Source of the DNA: Desulfosporosinus sp. Tol-M
GTDB lineage: Bacteria > Bacillota > Desulfitobacteriia > Desulfitobacteriales > Desulfitobacteriaceae
Reading direction: 5' to 3'
Assembly (NCBI GenBank): GCA_000770645.1
Contig: JQID01000026.1
Coordinates: 1 to 41,731 of the forward strand
Length of the DNA: 41,731 nt
Shown: positions 8,107-17,221 of the stretch, one piece after another
How the letters are laid out: every line of letters starts with the position of its first letter
Position numbering within the stretch: position 1 is the stretch's first letter
Program-made: the position numbers and the translations under genes
Notes under the pieces: model-generated
The model's database searches: none
Seen by the model: the letters and a program-made list of their open reading frames with translations, nothing else
Told to the model about the DNA's origin: nothing

Positions 8107-8782
8107 AGCCGTATCCCCCCTTTTCTTCATCTCGTGCAACCCGTCCGTTTTCTATGGTAATCACCCGTTTTTGCATTTTATTCACAATCGCTTTAGCATG
8201 AGTAGCCATGACAATCGTCGTTCCACGTTTGTTGATATTATAAAGCAACTCCATAATTTCCCAGGCCGTTTCCGGATCAAGGTTACCCGTGGGCTCATCT
8301 GCCATTAATAGTGCAGGATTATTTATAATCGCCCGTGCAACACAGACCCGCTGTTGTTCTCCGCCGGATAGTTCATGCGGATAGACATTCTCTTTCCTCG
8401 CAAGTCCGACAAGTTCCAACGTCGTGCGCGTACGAATTTGAATCTCTTTCCTCGACACTCCGATCACTTCTAGCGCAAAAGCTACATTTTCCCGCACTGT
8501 TTTATTGGTCATCAACTTAAAATCTTGAAAGATGACGCCAATATTACGCCTTAGATAAGGCACATCCCTGCCTTTCATGCGCACCAGATTTTTACTATTA
8601 ATCATGACCTGTCCCCGCGTCGGGGTTTCATCACGAAAAAATAATTTAATCAGCGTTGATTTACCTGCTCCGCTGGGGCCCACCAAGAAAACAAATTCCC
8701 CCTTGCCAATTCTTAGATTGACATCAATAAGGGCTCTGGCACCGTTTGGATATATCTTGGACACATTTGTCAATTGTATCAT
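8096..8782 (-). CDS. ftsE: Cell division ATP-binding protein FtsE
   Basis: 228 residues from ATG 8782, preceded by GAGGTGAG; a GTG three codons earlier overlaps that ribosome binding site and is less likely. All ABC ATPase motifs are present: Walker A GPSGAGKSTLIK, Q-loop VIFQDFKLM, signature LSGGEQQRV, Walker B ALLMADEPTGNLD and the switch His in MATHAKA. FtsE powers FtsX and regulates peptidoglycan hydrolysis at division or elongation sites. First gene of the ftsE-ftsX pair; the promoter region upstream (8783-8950) shows no clear consensus. Confidence 0.93.
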   Translation of the reverse strand: MIQLTNVSKIYPNGARALIDVNLRIGKGEFVFLVGPSGAGKSTLIKLFFRDETPTRGQVMINSKNLVRMKGRDVPYLRRNIGVIFQDFKLMTNKTVRENVAFALEVIGVSRKEIQIRTRTTLELVGLARKENVYPHELSGGEQQRVCVARAIINNPALLMADEPTGNLDPETAWEIMELLYNINKRGTTIVMATHAKAIVNKMQKRVITIENGRVARDEEKGGYGYDA

Positions 8783-8961
8783 CCTGCTCACCTCGCTTCT
8801 GTTCCGATGTTTCTATGATTAAAGATTTTCTAACATCTCACCTTTTTTTCTCTATAACTCATAGAATATTCGACACTCGTCGTGAATTTCCTGTTTGTGA
8901 AATCAGAAATGGCATTGTGGTTAAAACCTGCAACTCCATAGAAGCTTAATGCAATACACCG

Positions 8962-8996
8962 AAAAAAACAAAAGCCAATTCACTATAAGAACTGGC
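8962..8996 (-). terminator. Minus-strand terminator with no evident gene in front
   Basis: On the minus strand, GCCAGTTC pairs with GAATTGGC (8 bp, one G-T) around a 7-nt loop and is followed by TTTTGTTTTTTT, a clear intrinsic terminator. Nothing recognisable on that strand precedes it (9000-9200), so it may be a relic or end a small RNA. The remainder of 8783-9197 holds no gene I can support. Confidence 0.6.
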
Positions 8997-9197
8997 AATA
9001 CAAATGAAACATATTCTTAGGGGCTTCTTCTTACATATATTTTCAAGCATATGACAAAATAATTATACTGGTTTTGTGAGCTATCGCGTAAGAGGGTCAT
9101 GCGGCTTGGAAGTTTGCAAGCAATACGAAGATCAAAAAGGTAATTCTTCATTCTTCAAACTAAGACTAAAATATTTGAATTTCATTAGGGGTGTAAG

Positions 9198-9725
9198 ATG
9201 TTCGATTTTCATGTACTACTATCACTCATCTCAATATTCATTGCTTGGAAATGGGGAGATTGGCGAAATTGGAAATTATATTATCCTACAATTCTATATA
9301 TGATAATTGGCAACCTGACTTATATTATATTATCAAAAAACAAACCCCTTTGGAAATATGAATCGCCTATTATTAGCGGTGATTTTGCAGAATTATTAAT
9401 TGCTTTTGTAGTTTTCCCATGTACATGTTTTATCTTTTTTCAACTCTACTCAAAAGTTAATAACAGCAAGAGGATTCCGGTATATATCCTCTTTTTTCTC
9501 TTCTGCGCATTTGTGTATACTTCTATTGAATATCTTTCATTTTATTTAGGGTTTTTTTCTCACCATAATAGCTGGAATATTTATTGGTCTTTTGCTGTTA
9601 ATCTTACTATGTTCCCTCTTCTTTTATTACATTATAAAAAACCGCTTTGGGTTTGGTTTCCATCAATCGCTTGTGCCTTTTTAGTTATATATAGATTCAA
9701 CCTGCCATTTTTCATATTGAAATAG
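9198..9725 (+). CDS. CBO0543 family integral membrane protein
   Basis: 175 residues with about five hydrophobic segments. Motifs typical of the clostridial/Bacillus CBO0543 family are visible: WRNWKLYYPTILYMIIGNL, a LIAFVVFPCTCFIFF segment, YTSIEYLSFYLG and the C-terminal NLTMFPLLLLHYKKPLWVW. The function of this family is unknown. Base composition is much more AT-rich than in the flanking ftsE and transketolase genes, which suggests acquired DNA. The ribosome binding site (AGGGGTG) is modest. A second membrane protein gene follows on the same strand after about 90 bp. Confidence 0.7.
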   Translation: MFDFHVLLSLISIFIAWKWGDWRNWKLYYPTILYMIIGNLTYIILSKNKPLWKYESPIISGDFAELLIAFVVFPCTCFIFFQLYSKVNNSKRIPVYILFFLFCAFVYTSIEYLSFYLGFFSHHNSWNIYWSFAVNLTMFPLLLLHYKKPLWVWFPSIACAFLVIYRFNLPFFILK

Positions 9726-9814
9726 TGTACGCCACTTCTATCTTGAGTTTGGTTGTTGTGTAAACCAAAATGATTTATTGAAATCATTACCCCATATCCT
9801 ATAAGGAGGTACAC

Positions 9815-10678
9815 ATGAATTCAACATTTTGGTCTAATACGATATGGTTCATATTATTATTTATTACAAGCATTATCACCATTGTTTTATCCTTATGCAA
9901 AACTAACAATAAAAAATTTGTTATAGCGTTTCTTTTTTCAATAATAGGTTTATCTTTTATACTTGAGGCAATTCTTGTACTCGGTTTAAATGCTTATAGT
10001 TATTATCCCAAAATATTTAGGGATTCCTATTTAGATATAATTTTTGGTAACTATTTTTCACAAATATCGGTTTGTTCAACATCATTATTACTTATTATTT
10101 ATAATCTATCATTTATTTGGTATTGTTTTTTTGGTTTAGTATATTTTTTAATTGATATTTTTTTTGTTAAATTAGGTATATATGAACATTTTTGGTTTAG
10201 ATCTAGCTATACTTTATTAAGTTTTATTCTTTTTTCATGGCTAGTTAAACAGTGGTATAAAACGGCAATAGCAAGGAACCCTTCAAACAAAATTATTAAT
10301 TATATTTTGCTTTATTTCGGCGTAGCTTCATTCAGTACTTTTACCATTTTTCTGGGCCAACGATTATTAGGTATACAACTCTTACATAGTAATATATTTT
10401 TTACGGACATGAATAAAAATAATACATCATCCGGTTTTGTTTACCAATTTATTATATTTAACTATTTAATACCTTTATATAAATCGAAGCTGCACTGGTT
10501 AGTAAAAACGATAGCTCTTTCATATTTATTTCTTGCGCAATATCTTGCATATAAAGCAGGTTTTATTTATATCCACGAAGGGTTATTTTTTATAGTCACA
10601 TTTTTGGATTTGATTGGATGTTATTGTTTGATTGCCGTCTTTGACTATTTATTAAAACCAAACCCTTCCTCATCATGA
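9815..10678 (+). CDS. Uncharacterised polytopic membrane protein
   Basis: 287 residues, almost entirely hydrophobic with roughly eight predicted membrane spans and a short polar tail (KPNPSSS). Strong ribosome binding site AAGGAGG 8 nt before ATG. AT-rich like the preceding CBO0543 gene, with many TTT and ATT codons. I do not recognise a family; it may be a larger relative of CBO0543 proteins or a partner encoded with one. It converges tail to tail with the transketolase genes, leaving only 20 bp between stops and no clear terminator. Confidence 0.65.
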   Translation: MNSTFWSNTIWFILLFITSIITIVLSLCKTNNKKFVIAFLFSIIGLSFILEAILVLGLNAYSYYPKIFRDSYLDIIFGNYFSQISVCSTSLLLIIYNLSFIWYCFFGLVYFLIDIFFVKLGIYEHFWFRSSYTLLSFILFSWLVKQWYKTAIARNPSNKIINYILLYFGVASFSTFTIFLGQRLLGIQLLHSNIFFTDMNKNNTSSGFVYQFIIFNYLIPLYKSKLHWLVKTIALSYLFLAQYLAYKAGFIYIHEGLFFIVTFLDLIGCYCLIAVFDYLLKPNPSSS

Positions 10679-10698
10679 TTAATAAATCTATGTTAGAA

Positions 10699-11643
10699 TT
10701 ATCCCAACTTTTTAGCAATGACCTCATGGACTGCTTTAATTAAGTCTTTCTTGGTCAAGCCATATTTCTCCAGCAGCTCCTGCGGGTGCCCTGACTCGCC
10801 AAACAGGTCTTTAATGCCGACGCGAACCATAGGCGTGGGTAGTTTCTCTCCCAGAACCTCGGCAATCGCGCTTCCCAATCCGCCGATAATGTTATGTTCT
10901 TCCGCTGTCACGACAGCTTTTGTTTGCTTAGCTATGCGCACAATCGTCTCTTCATCCAGCGGCTTCACCGAAGCCACATTAACGACGCTCACGTTAATTC
11001 CTTCGGCGGCCAGCTCTCCGGCCGCTTCCAGGGCCGTGGACACCATCAAGCCGTTAGCCATGATGGCCGCGTCTGTCCCTTCCTGGAGGACGTTCGCCTT
11101 CCCGATCTCAAAATGATAGTCTTCTCCGAAAAGCAGGGGAACAGCCAAACGCCCCATGCGAATATAAACCGGGCCGTTGTATTTGGCAGCAGCTAAAATT
11201 ACCTGGCGGGTTTCCTCCCCATCGGCCGGGACTAAAACCACCATGTTGGGGACGGCGCGCATGATCGCCATGTCTTCGACAGCCTGATGAGAGCCTCCGT
11301 CCTCCCCTACTGTAATTCCGGCATGAGTGGCTGCAATTTTAACATTTAGCTTGGGATAAGCAATCGAGTTGCGAATTTGCTCAAAGGCTCGTCCCACGGC
11401 AAAGATCGCGAACGTGCTGGCAAAGGGGATTTTACCTGCCGCCGCCAACCCTGCAGCAGTCCCTAAGAGGTTTGCCTCGGCAATCCCCATGTTAAAGAAA
11501 CGTTCAGGATACTTCTTCGCAAAGTCAGCGGTCTTGGTCGACTTTGAAAGATCGGCATCCAAGACAACAACCTTGGGGTTTTCCGCCCCAAGAATCAGTA
11601 GAGCCTGTCCATACGCATCACGTGTCGCCATTTTATCAGCCAA
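10699..11643 (-). CDS. Transketolase, C-terminal subunit
   Basis: 314 residues covering the pyrimidine-binding and C-terminal domains of transketolase. It contains the region with the catalytic Glu (FFNMGIAEANLLGTAAGLA), the GEDGGSHQAVEDMA loop, the substrate-phosphate-binding segment YIRMGR and a Rossmann-like C-terminal domain (AVVTAEEHNIIGGLGSA). Works with the N-terminal subunit to transfer two-carbon ketol units in the pentose phosphate pathway. TTG start at 11643 preceded by GGAGGAGG; ATG 11631 is an alternative. The first 8 bp overlap the end of the N-terminal subunit gene, as expected for a heteromeric split enzyme. Confidence 0.93.
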   Translation of the reverse strand: MADKMATRDAYGQALLILGAENPKVVVLDADLSKSTKTADFAKKYPERFFNMGIAEANLLGTAAGLAAAGKIPFASTFAIFAVGRAFEQIRNSIAYPKLNVKIAATHAGITVGEDGGSHQAVEDMAIMRAVPNMVVLVPADGEETRQVILAAAKYNGPVYIRMGRLAVPLLFGEDYHFEIGKANVLQEGTDAAIMANGLMVSTALEAAGELAAEGINVSVVNVASVKPLDEETIVRIAKQTKAVVTAEEHNIIGGLGSAIAEVLGEKLPTPMVRVGIKDLFGESGHPQELLEKYGLTKKDLIKAVHEVIAKKLG

Positions 11644-12466
11644 GGGTTAGCGCCTCCTCCCGTAATTCCTTCAGTGCCTGCTCGCCTTGTTCCACACTGG
11701 GTGCATTGCCATGCCAACCGGCCTGGTTTTCCATGAAAGAAACCCCTTTGCCTTTCACCGTCTTGGCTATAATAATCGACGGTTTTCCTTTGACCCGCCT
11801 GGCCTCGGCAAACGCTTCCAGCAAAGCCTCCACATCATGCCCGTCAACTTCAATTACATGCCAGCCAAAGGCTCTCCATTTTTCGGTCAGTGGAGCAGAA
11901 CACATGACACTATTCGTTGTGCCATCAATTTGTAAGCCGTTAAAATCCAAGATGGCTGTGACATTATCCAAATGATAGTGGGCAGACGCCATCGCCGCTT
12001 CCCAAACTTGTCCTTCATCCATCTCACCGTCACCGAGCAAAACAAAAACTCGATAATCTTTGCCATCCAGCTTTCCAGCCAAAGCCATTCCATTGGCAGC
12101 AGAAAGGCCTTGCCCTAAGGAACCCGTGGACATGTCCACGCCGGGTGTCTTCTTCATATCGGGATGTCCCTGGAGCATATGGCCGGTTTGGCGAAGCCCT
12201 TTAAGCGCCTCCTTGGGGAAATAACCCTTCTCGGCGAGAGCCGCATAAAGTACAGGGGCCGCATGTCCCTTGGAAAGGATAAAGCGGTCTCGATCCACCC
12301 AACGCGGATCTTCCGGATTTACATGCATTTCGCAAAAGAATAACGTGGCTAAGATTTCCACAGCCGATAAACTTCCGCCGGGGTGTCCGGATTTTGAAGT
12401 TACGAGCATGGAAATAATGTCTTGACGAAGCGTATTGGCTATCCTCTTCAGTGAAATGGTAGGCAA
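11636..12466 (-). CDS. Transketolase, N-terminal subunit
   Basis: 276 residues forming the thiamine-diphosphate pyrophosphate-binding domain. Visible motifs are the SKSGHPGGSLSAVE opening with the catalytic His, FILSKGHAAPVLYA, GSLGQGLSAANGMA and the ThDP-binding GDGEMDEGQ...LDFNGLQIDG signature. TTG start at 12466 after AAGGAGGAG. It lies 18 bp after prfB and overlaps the C-terminal subunit gene, so prfB-tktN-tktC are probably co-transcribed. Split transketolases of this type are common in clostridia and archaea. Confidence 0.93.
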   Translation of the reverse strand: MPTISLKRIANTLRQDIISMLVTSKSGHPGGSLSAVEILATLFFCEMHVNPEDPRWVDRDRFILSKGHAAPVLYAALAEKGYFPKEALKGLRQTGHMLQGHPDMKKTPGVDMSTGSLGQGLSAANGMALAGKLDGKDYRVFVLLGDGEMDEGQVWEAAMASAHYHLDNVTAILDFNGLQIDGTTNSVMCSAPLTEKWRAFGWHVIEVDGHDVEALLEAFAEARRVKGKPSIIIAKTVKGKGVSFMENQAGWHGNAPSVEQGEQALKELREEALTLG

Positions 12467-12484
12467 AAGATCTCCTCCTTTAGC

Positions 12485-13589
12485 TTATTTGACAATTTTG
12501 GTTTTCTGCAGATAAGCTGCAATGAACGCATCGATCTCCCCATCCATTACCGCCGACACGTTCCCGGTTTCTTCATTGGTACGGTGATCTTTGACCAGGC
12601 TATAGGGATGAAAAACGTAAGAACGGATCTGACTTCCCCAAGCAATTTCTTGTTGTTCGCCGCGGATTTCGGAAATTTCAACTTCTTGCTCCCTGCGCTT
12701 AAGCTCCAGTAACCTCGCCTGCAAAACGCGCATGGCTGAAGCCTTATTTTGAGTCTGGGAGCGCTCGCTCTGACATTGAACTACGATCCCGGAAGGCAAG
12801 TGGGTAATTCGGATCGCAGAATCTGTCTTATTAACGTGCTGACCCCCGGCCCCACCGGAACGGAAAGTATCCACCCTCAAATCTTCAGGATCAATCGTTA
12901 TCTCGTTATCCTCCGACACCTCCGGAATAACATCCACGGAAGCAAACGAAGTATGACGACGTGCTGACGCATCAAATGGAGAAATTCGCACCAACCGATG
13001 TACGCCTTTTTCAGATTTTGCATACCCGTACGCGTTTTCTCCACTGAAAGATAAAGTTACACTTTTAATGCCCGCCTCATCCCCACTCAAAAAGTCCAGG
13101 GTCTCCACTTTATAGCCATGTCGCTCTCCCCATCGAACATAGAGTCGATAGAGCATTTGCACCCAATCTTGGGCTTCCGTACCCCCGGCTCCCGCATGCA
13201 GGGTTAATATGGCATTGTTCCGATCACATGGTCCGCTAAGCAGTATTTCCAATTTCAAAGCCTCAAAACGTTGCTGAAGCGCCTTTATCTCGCGCTCAAT
13301 CTCTGACTCCAGACTCAGATCATCTTCCTCTGTCGCCAACTGCCAAAGGGTTGCCGTTTCTTCAAGCCGCTGCTCCAGCTCAGCGTAGAGCCTGACTTTA
13401 CCTTGATGAAGGGCTAATTCCTGCATGATTTTTTGAGCCAAGGCGGGATTATCCCACAATTTAGGCCGTTGGAACTCCCTCTCCAACGCGCTGATCTTTT
13501 CGATACGCTGAGCAACGTCAAAGGGAAACCCTCAAATCCGCCAAGCATATTGTTAACGTTTCCAGTTCATTTTTCCAATCCGAAAGCAC
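12485..13589 (-). CDS. prfB: Peptide chain release factor 2, programmed +1 frameshift
   Basis: Translation starts at GTG 13589, after AAAGGGTG, and runs 23 codons (VLSDWKNELETLT...RVSL) to an in-frame TGA at 13518-13520. The local sequence GAGGG...CTT TGA C is the classical prfB frameshift site; slipping +1 at CTT joins frame DVAQRIEKIS and gives about 367 residues, the normal RF2 length. The release motif GGAGGQHVNK and the anticodon-like SPF (RISPFDAS) are both present. RF2 reads UGA/UAA, so low RF2 favours the frameshift and the gene self-regulates. It sits 21 bp after secA, a conserved secA-prfB order. The join must be made for a correct protein. Confidence 0.95.
13518..13536 (-). promoter_or_regulatory. 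prfB recoding (frameshift) site
   Basis: Internal Shine-Dalgarno-like GAGGG, then TTTCC, then the slippery CTT followed by the UGA stop and C. The spacing and the weak UGA-C context match the known autoregulatory RF2 frameshift site. Confidence 0.93.
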
Positions 13590-13610
13590 ATCTATTCACC
13601 CTTTCTAAAC

Positions 13611-16109
13611 CTACTTCTTGCGCAATCCGCAACACTTCTTATATTTTTTCCCGCTTCCACAAGGGCAAAGATCGTTGCGCCCAATCTGTTCTCCGACGTG
13701 CACAGGTTGGCTGGGTTCCCCTTCATAGCGGTTCTCCGTCACGTTTCGGGGCTGTTCGGCAACTTCTTCCCGTACATGAGGCGCCACACGCATGACATAA
13801 CGGATGATATCGTCCTGGATGGAATCAATCATCGCTTGAAACATTTCAAAGCCTTCCCGCCTGTATTCTACCAGCGGATTTTTCTGCCCATAGGCCCGCA
13901 GACCAATCCCTTCGCGAAGCATATCCATGGCATCAAGGTGATCCATCCATTTACTGTCCACAACCTGAAGCATCACTGCGCGCTCAATTTCCCTCATCAG
14001 TTCAGAACCGAATTGCTCTTCACGGCTCTCATAGTAGGCTTGGGTTCTTTCCAATAACATTTCCTCAATTTCTACTATCGAGAGGTCTGAGAACTGTTCG
14101 GGTTCTAAATGGGTCCCCGGCAGATAAAAACTTTCAATATAGTCTGCTAAGCCGGACAGATCCCACTCTTCCGGGAACTGGCTTTCCCCACTAAACATAC
14201 TGATACTGTCTTTGACCGCTTTCGCCAGCATGTCCATAATATTGTCCCGCAGGTTTTCTCCCATGAGTACAGAACGCCGCTGTCCATAGATAACCTCCCG
14301 TTGCTGATTCATGACATCATCATAATCAAGAACGTGTTTACGTATGTCGAAGTTGCGACTCTCTACGCGTCGTTGGGCAGTTTCAATAGACCGGGAGACC
14401 ATCCTGGACTCAATCGGCATGGTATCATCCATCCCCAATTTATCCATAACGCTCATGATATTGGTACCGAACATACGCATCAGGTCATCTTCAATTGAAA
14501 TAAAGAATTGGGTTGATCCTGGGTCACCTTGACGGGCAGCACGTCCACGCAATTGGTTATCAATGCGCCGGGATTCATGCCGTTCTGTCCCTATAATATG
14601 TAACCCCCCTAGTTCAGGCACACCCTCCCCTAAAATAATATCCGTTCCACGACCTGCCATATTCGTGGCGATCGTAACCATTCCAGGTTGTCCGGCTTGG
14701 GCAACAATCTCCGCTTCTTTTTCATGATATTTGGCATTGAGTACTTGGTGCGGAATACCACGCCGGCTCAGCAAGTCACTTAAATACTCGGATTTCTCAA
14801 CCGAAACTGTCCCCACAAGAAGCGGCTGCCCATTGGCATGACGCTCGATAATACTTTCAACAGCCGCCAAAAACTTGCCTTTTTCCGTACGGTAAATCAC
14901 GTCCGGACTATCGCTTCGAATCATTGGTTTATTCGTGGGGATTTCGACAACGTCCAGTTTATAAATCTTCCGGAATTCCGGTTCTTCCGTCATGGCCGTT
15001 CCGGTCATTCCAGCGAGTTTTTTGTACATCCGAAAGTAATTCTGGAAAGTAATAGTAGCTAAGGTTTGGGATTCCTTTTCGATCTTTACACCCTCTTTAG
15101 CTTCGATGGCTTGGTGCAATCCTTCACTATAACGGCGGCCAAACATCAGACGTCCGGTAAATTCATCGACTATAATAACTTCTCCGTCTTTAACTACGTA
15201 ATCGCGGTCCCGTCTGAAGAGGGCTTGTGCCTTTAAAGCCTGATTGACATGATGAGCTAACTCCGTATGAATATCCTCATAAAGATTATCTACACCTAAC
15301 ATGCTCTCCACCCGACGAACTCCTTGTTCCGTTAGGGTGACAACTCGTTCTTTTTCAATTACTTTGTAATCATCCTCGGGTTTCAACCTGGGAATAATCA
15401 TAGCCACTCTAAAATATAATTCTGTCGGTTTGTCCGCCTCACCGGAAATAATAAGTGGTGTCCTGGCTTCGTCAATAAGGATCGAGTCAACTTCGTCCAC
15501 AATAGCATAATGAAGTTCACGCTGAACCAGGGCATCTGGACGAGTGACCATGTTATCCCGGAGATAGTCAAAGCCAAATTCGTTATTTGTTCCATATGTA
15601 ATATCTGCGGCATAGCTGTTCCGACGATCTACGGGGTCTATACCATGCACAACCAAACCAATGGAAAGACCAAGAAACCTGTGAATTTGCCCCATCCATT
15701 CACTATCGCGGCGAGCCAGGTAATCGTTAACTGTCACGATATGAACACCTTGACCCGTTAAAGCATTTAAATATGCCGGCAAAGTGGACACAAGGGTTTT
15801 CCCTTCCCCAGTACGCATCTCAGCAATCCGGCCCTCATGAAGCACCATACCCCCGATCAACTGCACATCATAGTGCCGCTGACTGATTACCCTTCTGCCG
15901 GCCTCTCGAACGACCGCAAATGCCTCCGGCAAAAGACTATTCAAGCTTTCTCCCCGTTCCAGCCGTCCTCGGAATTCGGCGGTTTTCCCACGCAATTCGT
16001 CATCGCTTAGGGCTTGGATCGTCGGTTCAAGGTTATTAATCACTGCAACGCGCTTTTGATATTTCCGTATTTCTCGCGCATTATCATCGAACAAACTTAA
16101 AAAACCCAT
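13611..16109 (-). CDS. secA: Protein translocase ATPase SecA
   Basis: 832 residues from ATG 16109 ([14 protein letters not shown]), preceded by AAAGGTGG; an in-frame upstream ATG at 16151 lacks such support. Walker A is [10 protein letters not shown], Walker [17 protein letters not shown], the preprotein cross-linking region follows, and the second nucleotide domain contains [11 protein letters not shown]. The C-terminus has the SecB/ribosome-binding zinc motif [13 protein letters not shown]. Drives Sec-dependent export through SecYEG at the membrane. It heads the secA-prfB-tkt run and follows hpf on the same strand after a 400-bp gap containing structured repeats. Confidence 0.97.
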   Translation of the reverse strand: MGFLSLFDDNAREIRKYQKRVAVINNLEPTIQALSDDELRGKTAEFRGRLERGESLNSLLPEAFAVVREAGRRVISQRHYDVQLIGGMVLHEGRIAEMRTGEGKTLVSTLPAYLNALTGQGVHIVTVNDYLARRDSEWMGQIHRFLGLSIGLVVHGIDPVDRRNSYAADITYGTNNEFGFDYLRDNMVTRPDALVQRELHYAIVDEVDSILIDEARTPLIISGEADKPTELYFRVAMIIPRLKPEDDYKVIEKERVVTLTEQGVRRVESMLGVDNLYEDIHTELAHHVNQALKAQALFRRDRDYVVKDGEVIIVDEFTGRLMFGRRYSEGLHQAIEAKEGVKIEKESQTLATITFQNYFRMYKKLAGMTGTAMTEEPEFRKIYKLDVVEIPTNKPMIRSDSPDVIYRTEKGKFLAAVESIIERHANGQPLLVGTVSVEKSEYLSDLLSRRGIPHQVLNAKYHEKEAEIVAQAGQPGMVTIATNMAGRGTDIILGEGVPELGGLHIIGTERHESRRIDNQLRGRAARQGDPGSTQFFISIEDDLMRMFGTNIMSVMDKLGMDDTMPIESRMVSRSIETAQRRVESRNFDIRKHVLDYDDVMNQQREVIYGQRRSVLMGENLRDNIMDMLAKAVKDSISMFSGESQFPEEWDLSGLADYIESFYLPGTHLEPEQFSDLSIVEIEEMLLERTQAYYESREEQFGSELMREIERAVMLQVVDSKWMDHLDAMDMLREGIGLRAYGQKNPLVEYRREGFEMFQAMIDSIQDDIIRYVMRVAPHVREEVAEQPRNVTENRYEGEPSQPVHVGEQIGRNDLCPCGSGKKYKKCCGLRKK

Positions 16110-16209
16110 TATGTCCACCTTTCTAATCCGTATATCCATTAATTCTAACATCCTTAAGAACCGACTGCAACCGAACCGGGCGATTTAAAGAAACCTGGCT
16201 AGCTCCCAC

Positions 16210-16228
16210 GCGAAGACACTGTCTTCGC
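16210..16228. repeat. Short near-perfect palindrome
   Basis: GCGAAGACA, one central base, then TGTCTTCGC. It immediately precedes the tandem hairpin array and could form the first hairpin of a transcript across it. Confidence 0.5.
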
Positions 16229-16233
16229 AGGTT

Positions 16234-16361
16234 ATGACTCAAACAGGACGTTCGAGGTTAGAGCGATGACCAAGGATGGTCAAGTGTCCCTGTCGCCATG
16301 ACTCAAACAGGACGTTTGAGATTAGTAGCGCCGCCAAGGATGGCAAGGCGTCGTGATGGCG
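16234..16361 (+). repeat. Two tandem 64-bp units carrying four GGA-loop hairpins
   Basis: Unit 1 is 16234-16297 and unit 2 is 16298-16361. Each starts ATGACTCAAACAGGACGTT and holds two stem-loops on the plus strand. Hairpins a and a' (16238-16256, 16302-16320) have stem CTCAAAC/GTTYGAG and loop AGGAC. Hairpins b and b' (16267-16282, 16329-16350) have loop AGGA closed by A-T. The b stem is TGACCA/TGGTCA in unit 1 but CGCC-GCCA/TGGC-AA-GGCG in unit 2, so pairing is kept while bases change. The loops match the ANGGA core bound by CsrA-type proteins. Possible small RNA or palindromic repeat family; no clear promoter was found on the plus strand. Confidence 0.6.
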
Positions 16362-16415
16362 AGAAGGGACCTTTCTAAAGGTATAAAGTCAGTTATACTT
16401 TCTGACTAGTGCATT

Positions 16416-16441
16416 GTAAGGCCCGCAAATGCGGGCCTTAC
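16416..16441. terminator. Strong GC-rich hairpin between hpf and secA
   Basis: 12-bp perfect arms GTAAGGCCCGCA and TGCGGGCCTTAC around AA. A weaker hairpin (AGTCAG/CTGACT) lies beside it at 16388-16406. Neither strand has a perfect T-run; the plus strand continues into ATATATTTATT. It could end hpf transcripts (minus) or a transcript across the hairpin array (plus). Confidence 0.5.
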
Positions 16442-16508
16442 GGCTGATATATTTATTAAGACGACTTATTTTGAGTACGCCTCGCAAATTACCCGTCTTG
16501 TAACGGAT

Positions 16509-17039
16509 TTAAGCTTGGGGTTGGAGTAAACCATAGTCTCCATTGTTACGACGGTAAACTACATTCATTTCCTGGCTTTCCGCATTTGTAAACACAAAGA
16601 AATTATGGCCAATCAGATTCATCTGCATAATAGCTTCTTCCACTGACATAGGCTTCGAAGGGAATTTCTTATGCCGGACAACTTCCTCACGCGATTCTTC
16701 GTTCACTTCGACAGGTTGCTTTGAGTCATAATCCTTAAAAATCTTAGAACGCATCCTTTTATTAATTCGTGTTCGATATTTTTCGATTTGGCGTTCCAAT
16801 TTCTCGACGACCATATCTATTGAAGAATACATATCTTCGGTTTCTTCTTCCCCACGCAAAATCATCCCTTGAAGTGGAGCAGTAACCTCGACCCGATGCC
16901 GATCTCGCTCAACCAATAATGTGACTTGTATATCCATAAATTCATCTGAGTATTTCGCTAACTTTCCTACCCGTTTCATAACATACTCTTTAAGTGCGTC
17001 CGTTAATTCAATATGTTTACCACGAATAACAATATTCAT
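16509..17039 (-). CDS. hpf: Long-form ribosome hibernation promoting factor
   Basis: 176 residues. The N-terminal ribosome-binding domain (about 1-100, MNIVIRGKHIELTDALKEYV) is followed by a charged linker and the dimerisation domain (about 120-176, KPMSVEEAIMQMNLIGHNFFVF...VVYRRNNGDYGLLQP). Long HPF dimerises 70S ribosomes into inactive 100S particles in stationary phase or sporulation. ATG is preceded by AAGGGAGCTGAG. A sigma-H-like promoter (17074-17102) lies upstream, consistent with control of B. subtilis hpf (yvyD) by stationary-phase sigma factors. Four DnaA-box-like 9-mers lie further upstream. Confidence 0.95.
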   Translation of the reverse strand: MNIVIRGKHIELTDALKEYVMKRVGKLAKYSDEFMDIQVTLLVERDRHRVEVTAPLQGMILRGEEETEDMYSSIDMVVEKLERQIEKYRTRINKRMRSKIFKDYDSKQPVEVNEESREEVVRHKKFPSKPMSVEEAIMQMNLIGHNFFVFTNAESQEMNVVYRRNNGDYGLLQPQA

Positions 17040-17073
17040 TAACTCAGCTCCCTTCTATGATGCCACATAAGTA

Positions 17074-17102
17074 ATATTCCCGATTTACACTAAAAATCCT
17101 TC
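17074..17102 (-). promoter_or_regulatory. Sigma-H-like promoter of hpf
   Basis: On the minus strand, GAAGGATTT (fits RNAGGAWWW) is followed after 11 nt by CGGGAATAT (fits RNNGAATWW except the first base). The spacing agrees with sigma-H promoters of Bacillus. It lies 35 bp ahead of the hpf start codon. Confidence 0.5.
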
Positions 17103-17221
17103 TTCAAAAAGTTTAATTTAATAAAAGATTTTAACGACTTATAATTTTATATCTCAAGTGTATCTCAAGCAGCACTTATTAATCTTTGTCCATTGAGCAA
17201 GTATCCTTTATCCCCTAATAA

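Noticed and set aside
9076..9303. Plus-strand frame starting MSYRVRGSCGLEV upstream of and overlapping the CBO0543 gene
   Set aside because: No ribosome binding site, overlaps the better-supported CBO0543 frame and has no recognisable domain.
16234..16325. Two 28-bp direct repeats suggestive of a CRISPR array
   Set aside because: Only two copies, the intervening sequence is itself repeated and there are no cas genes; the pattern is a 64-bp tandem hairpin unit.
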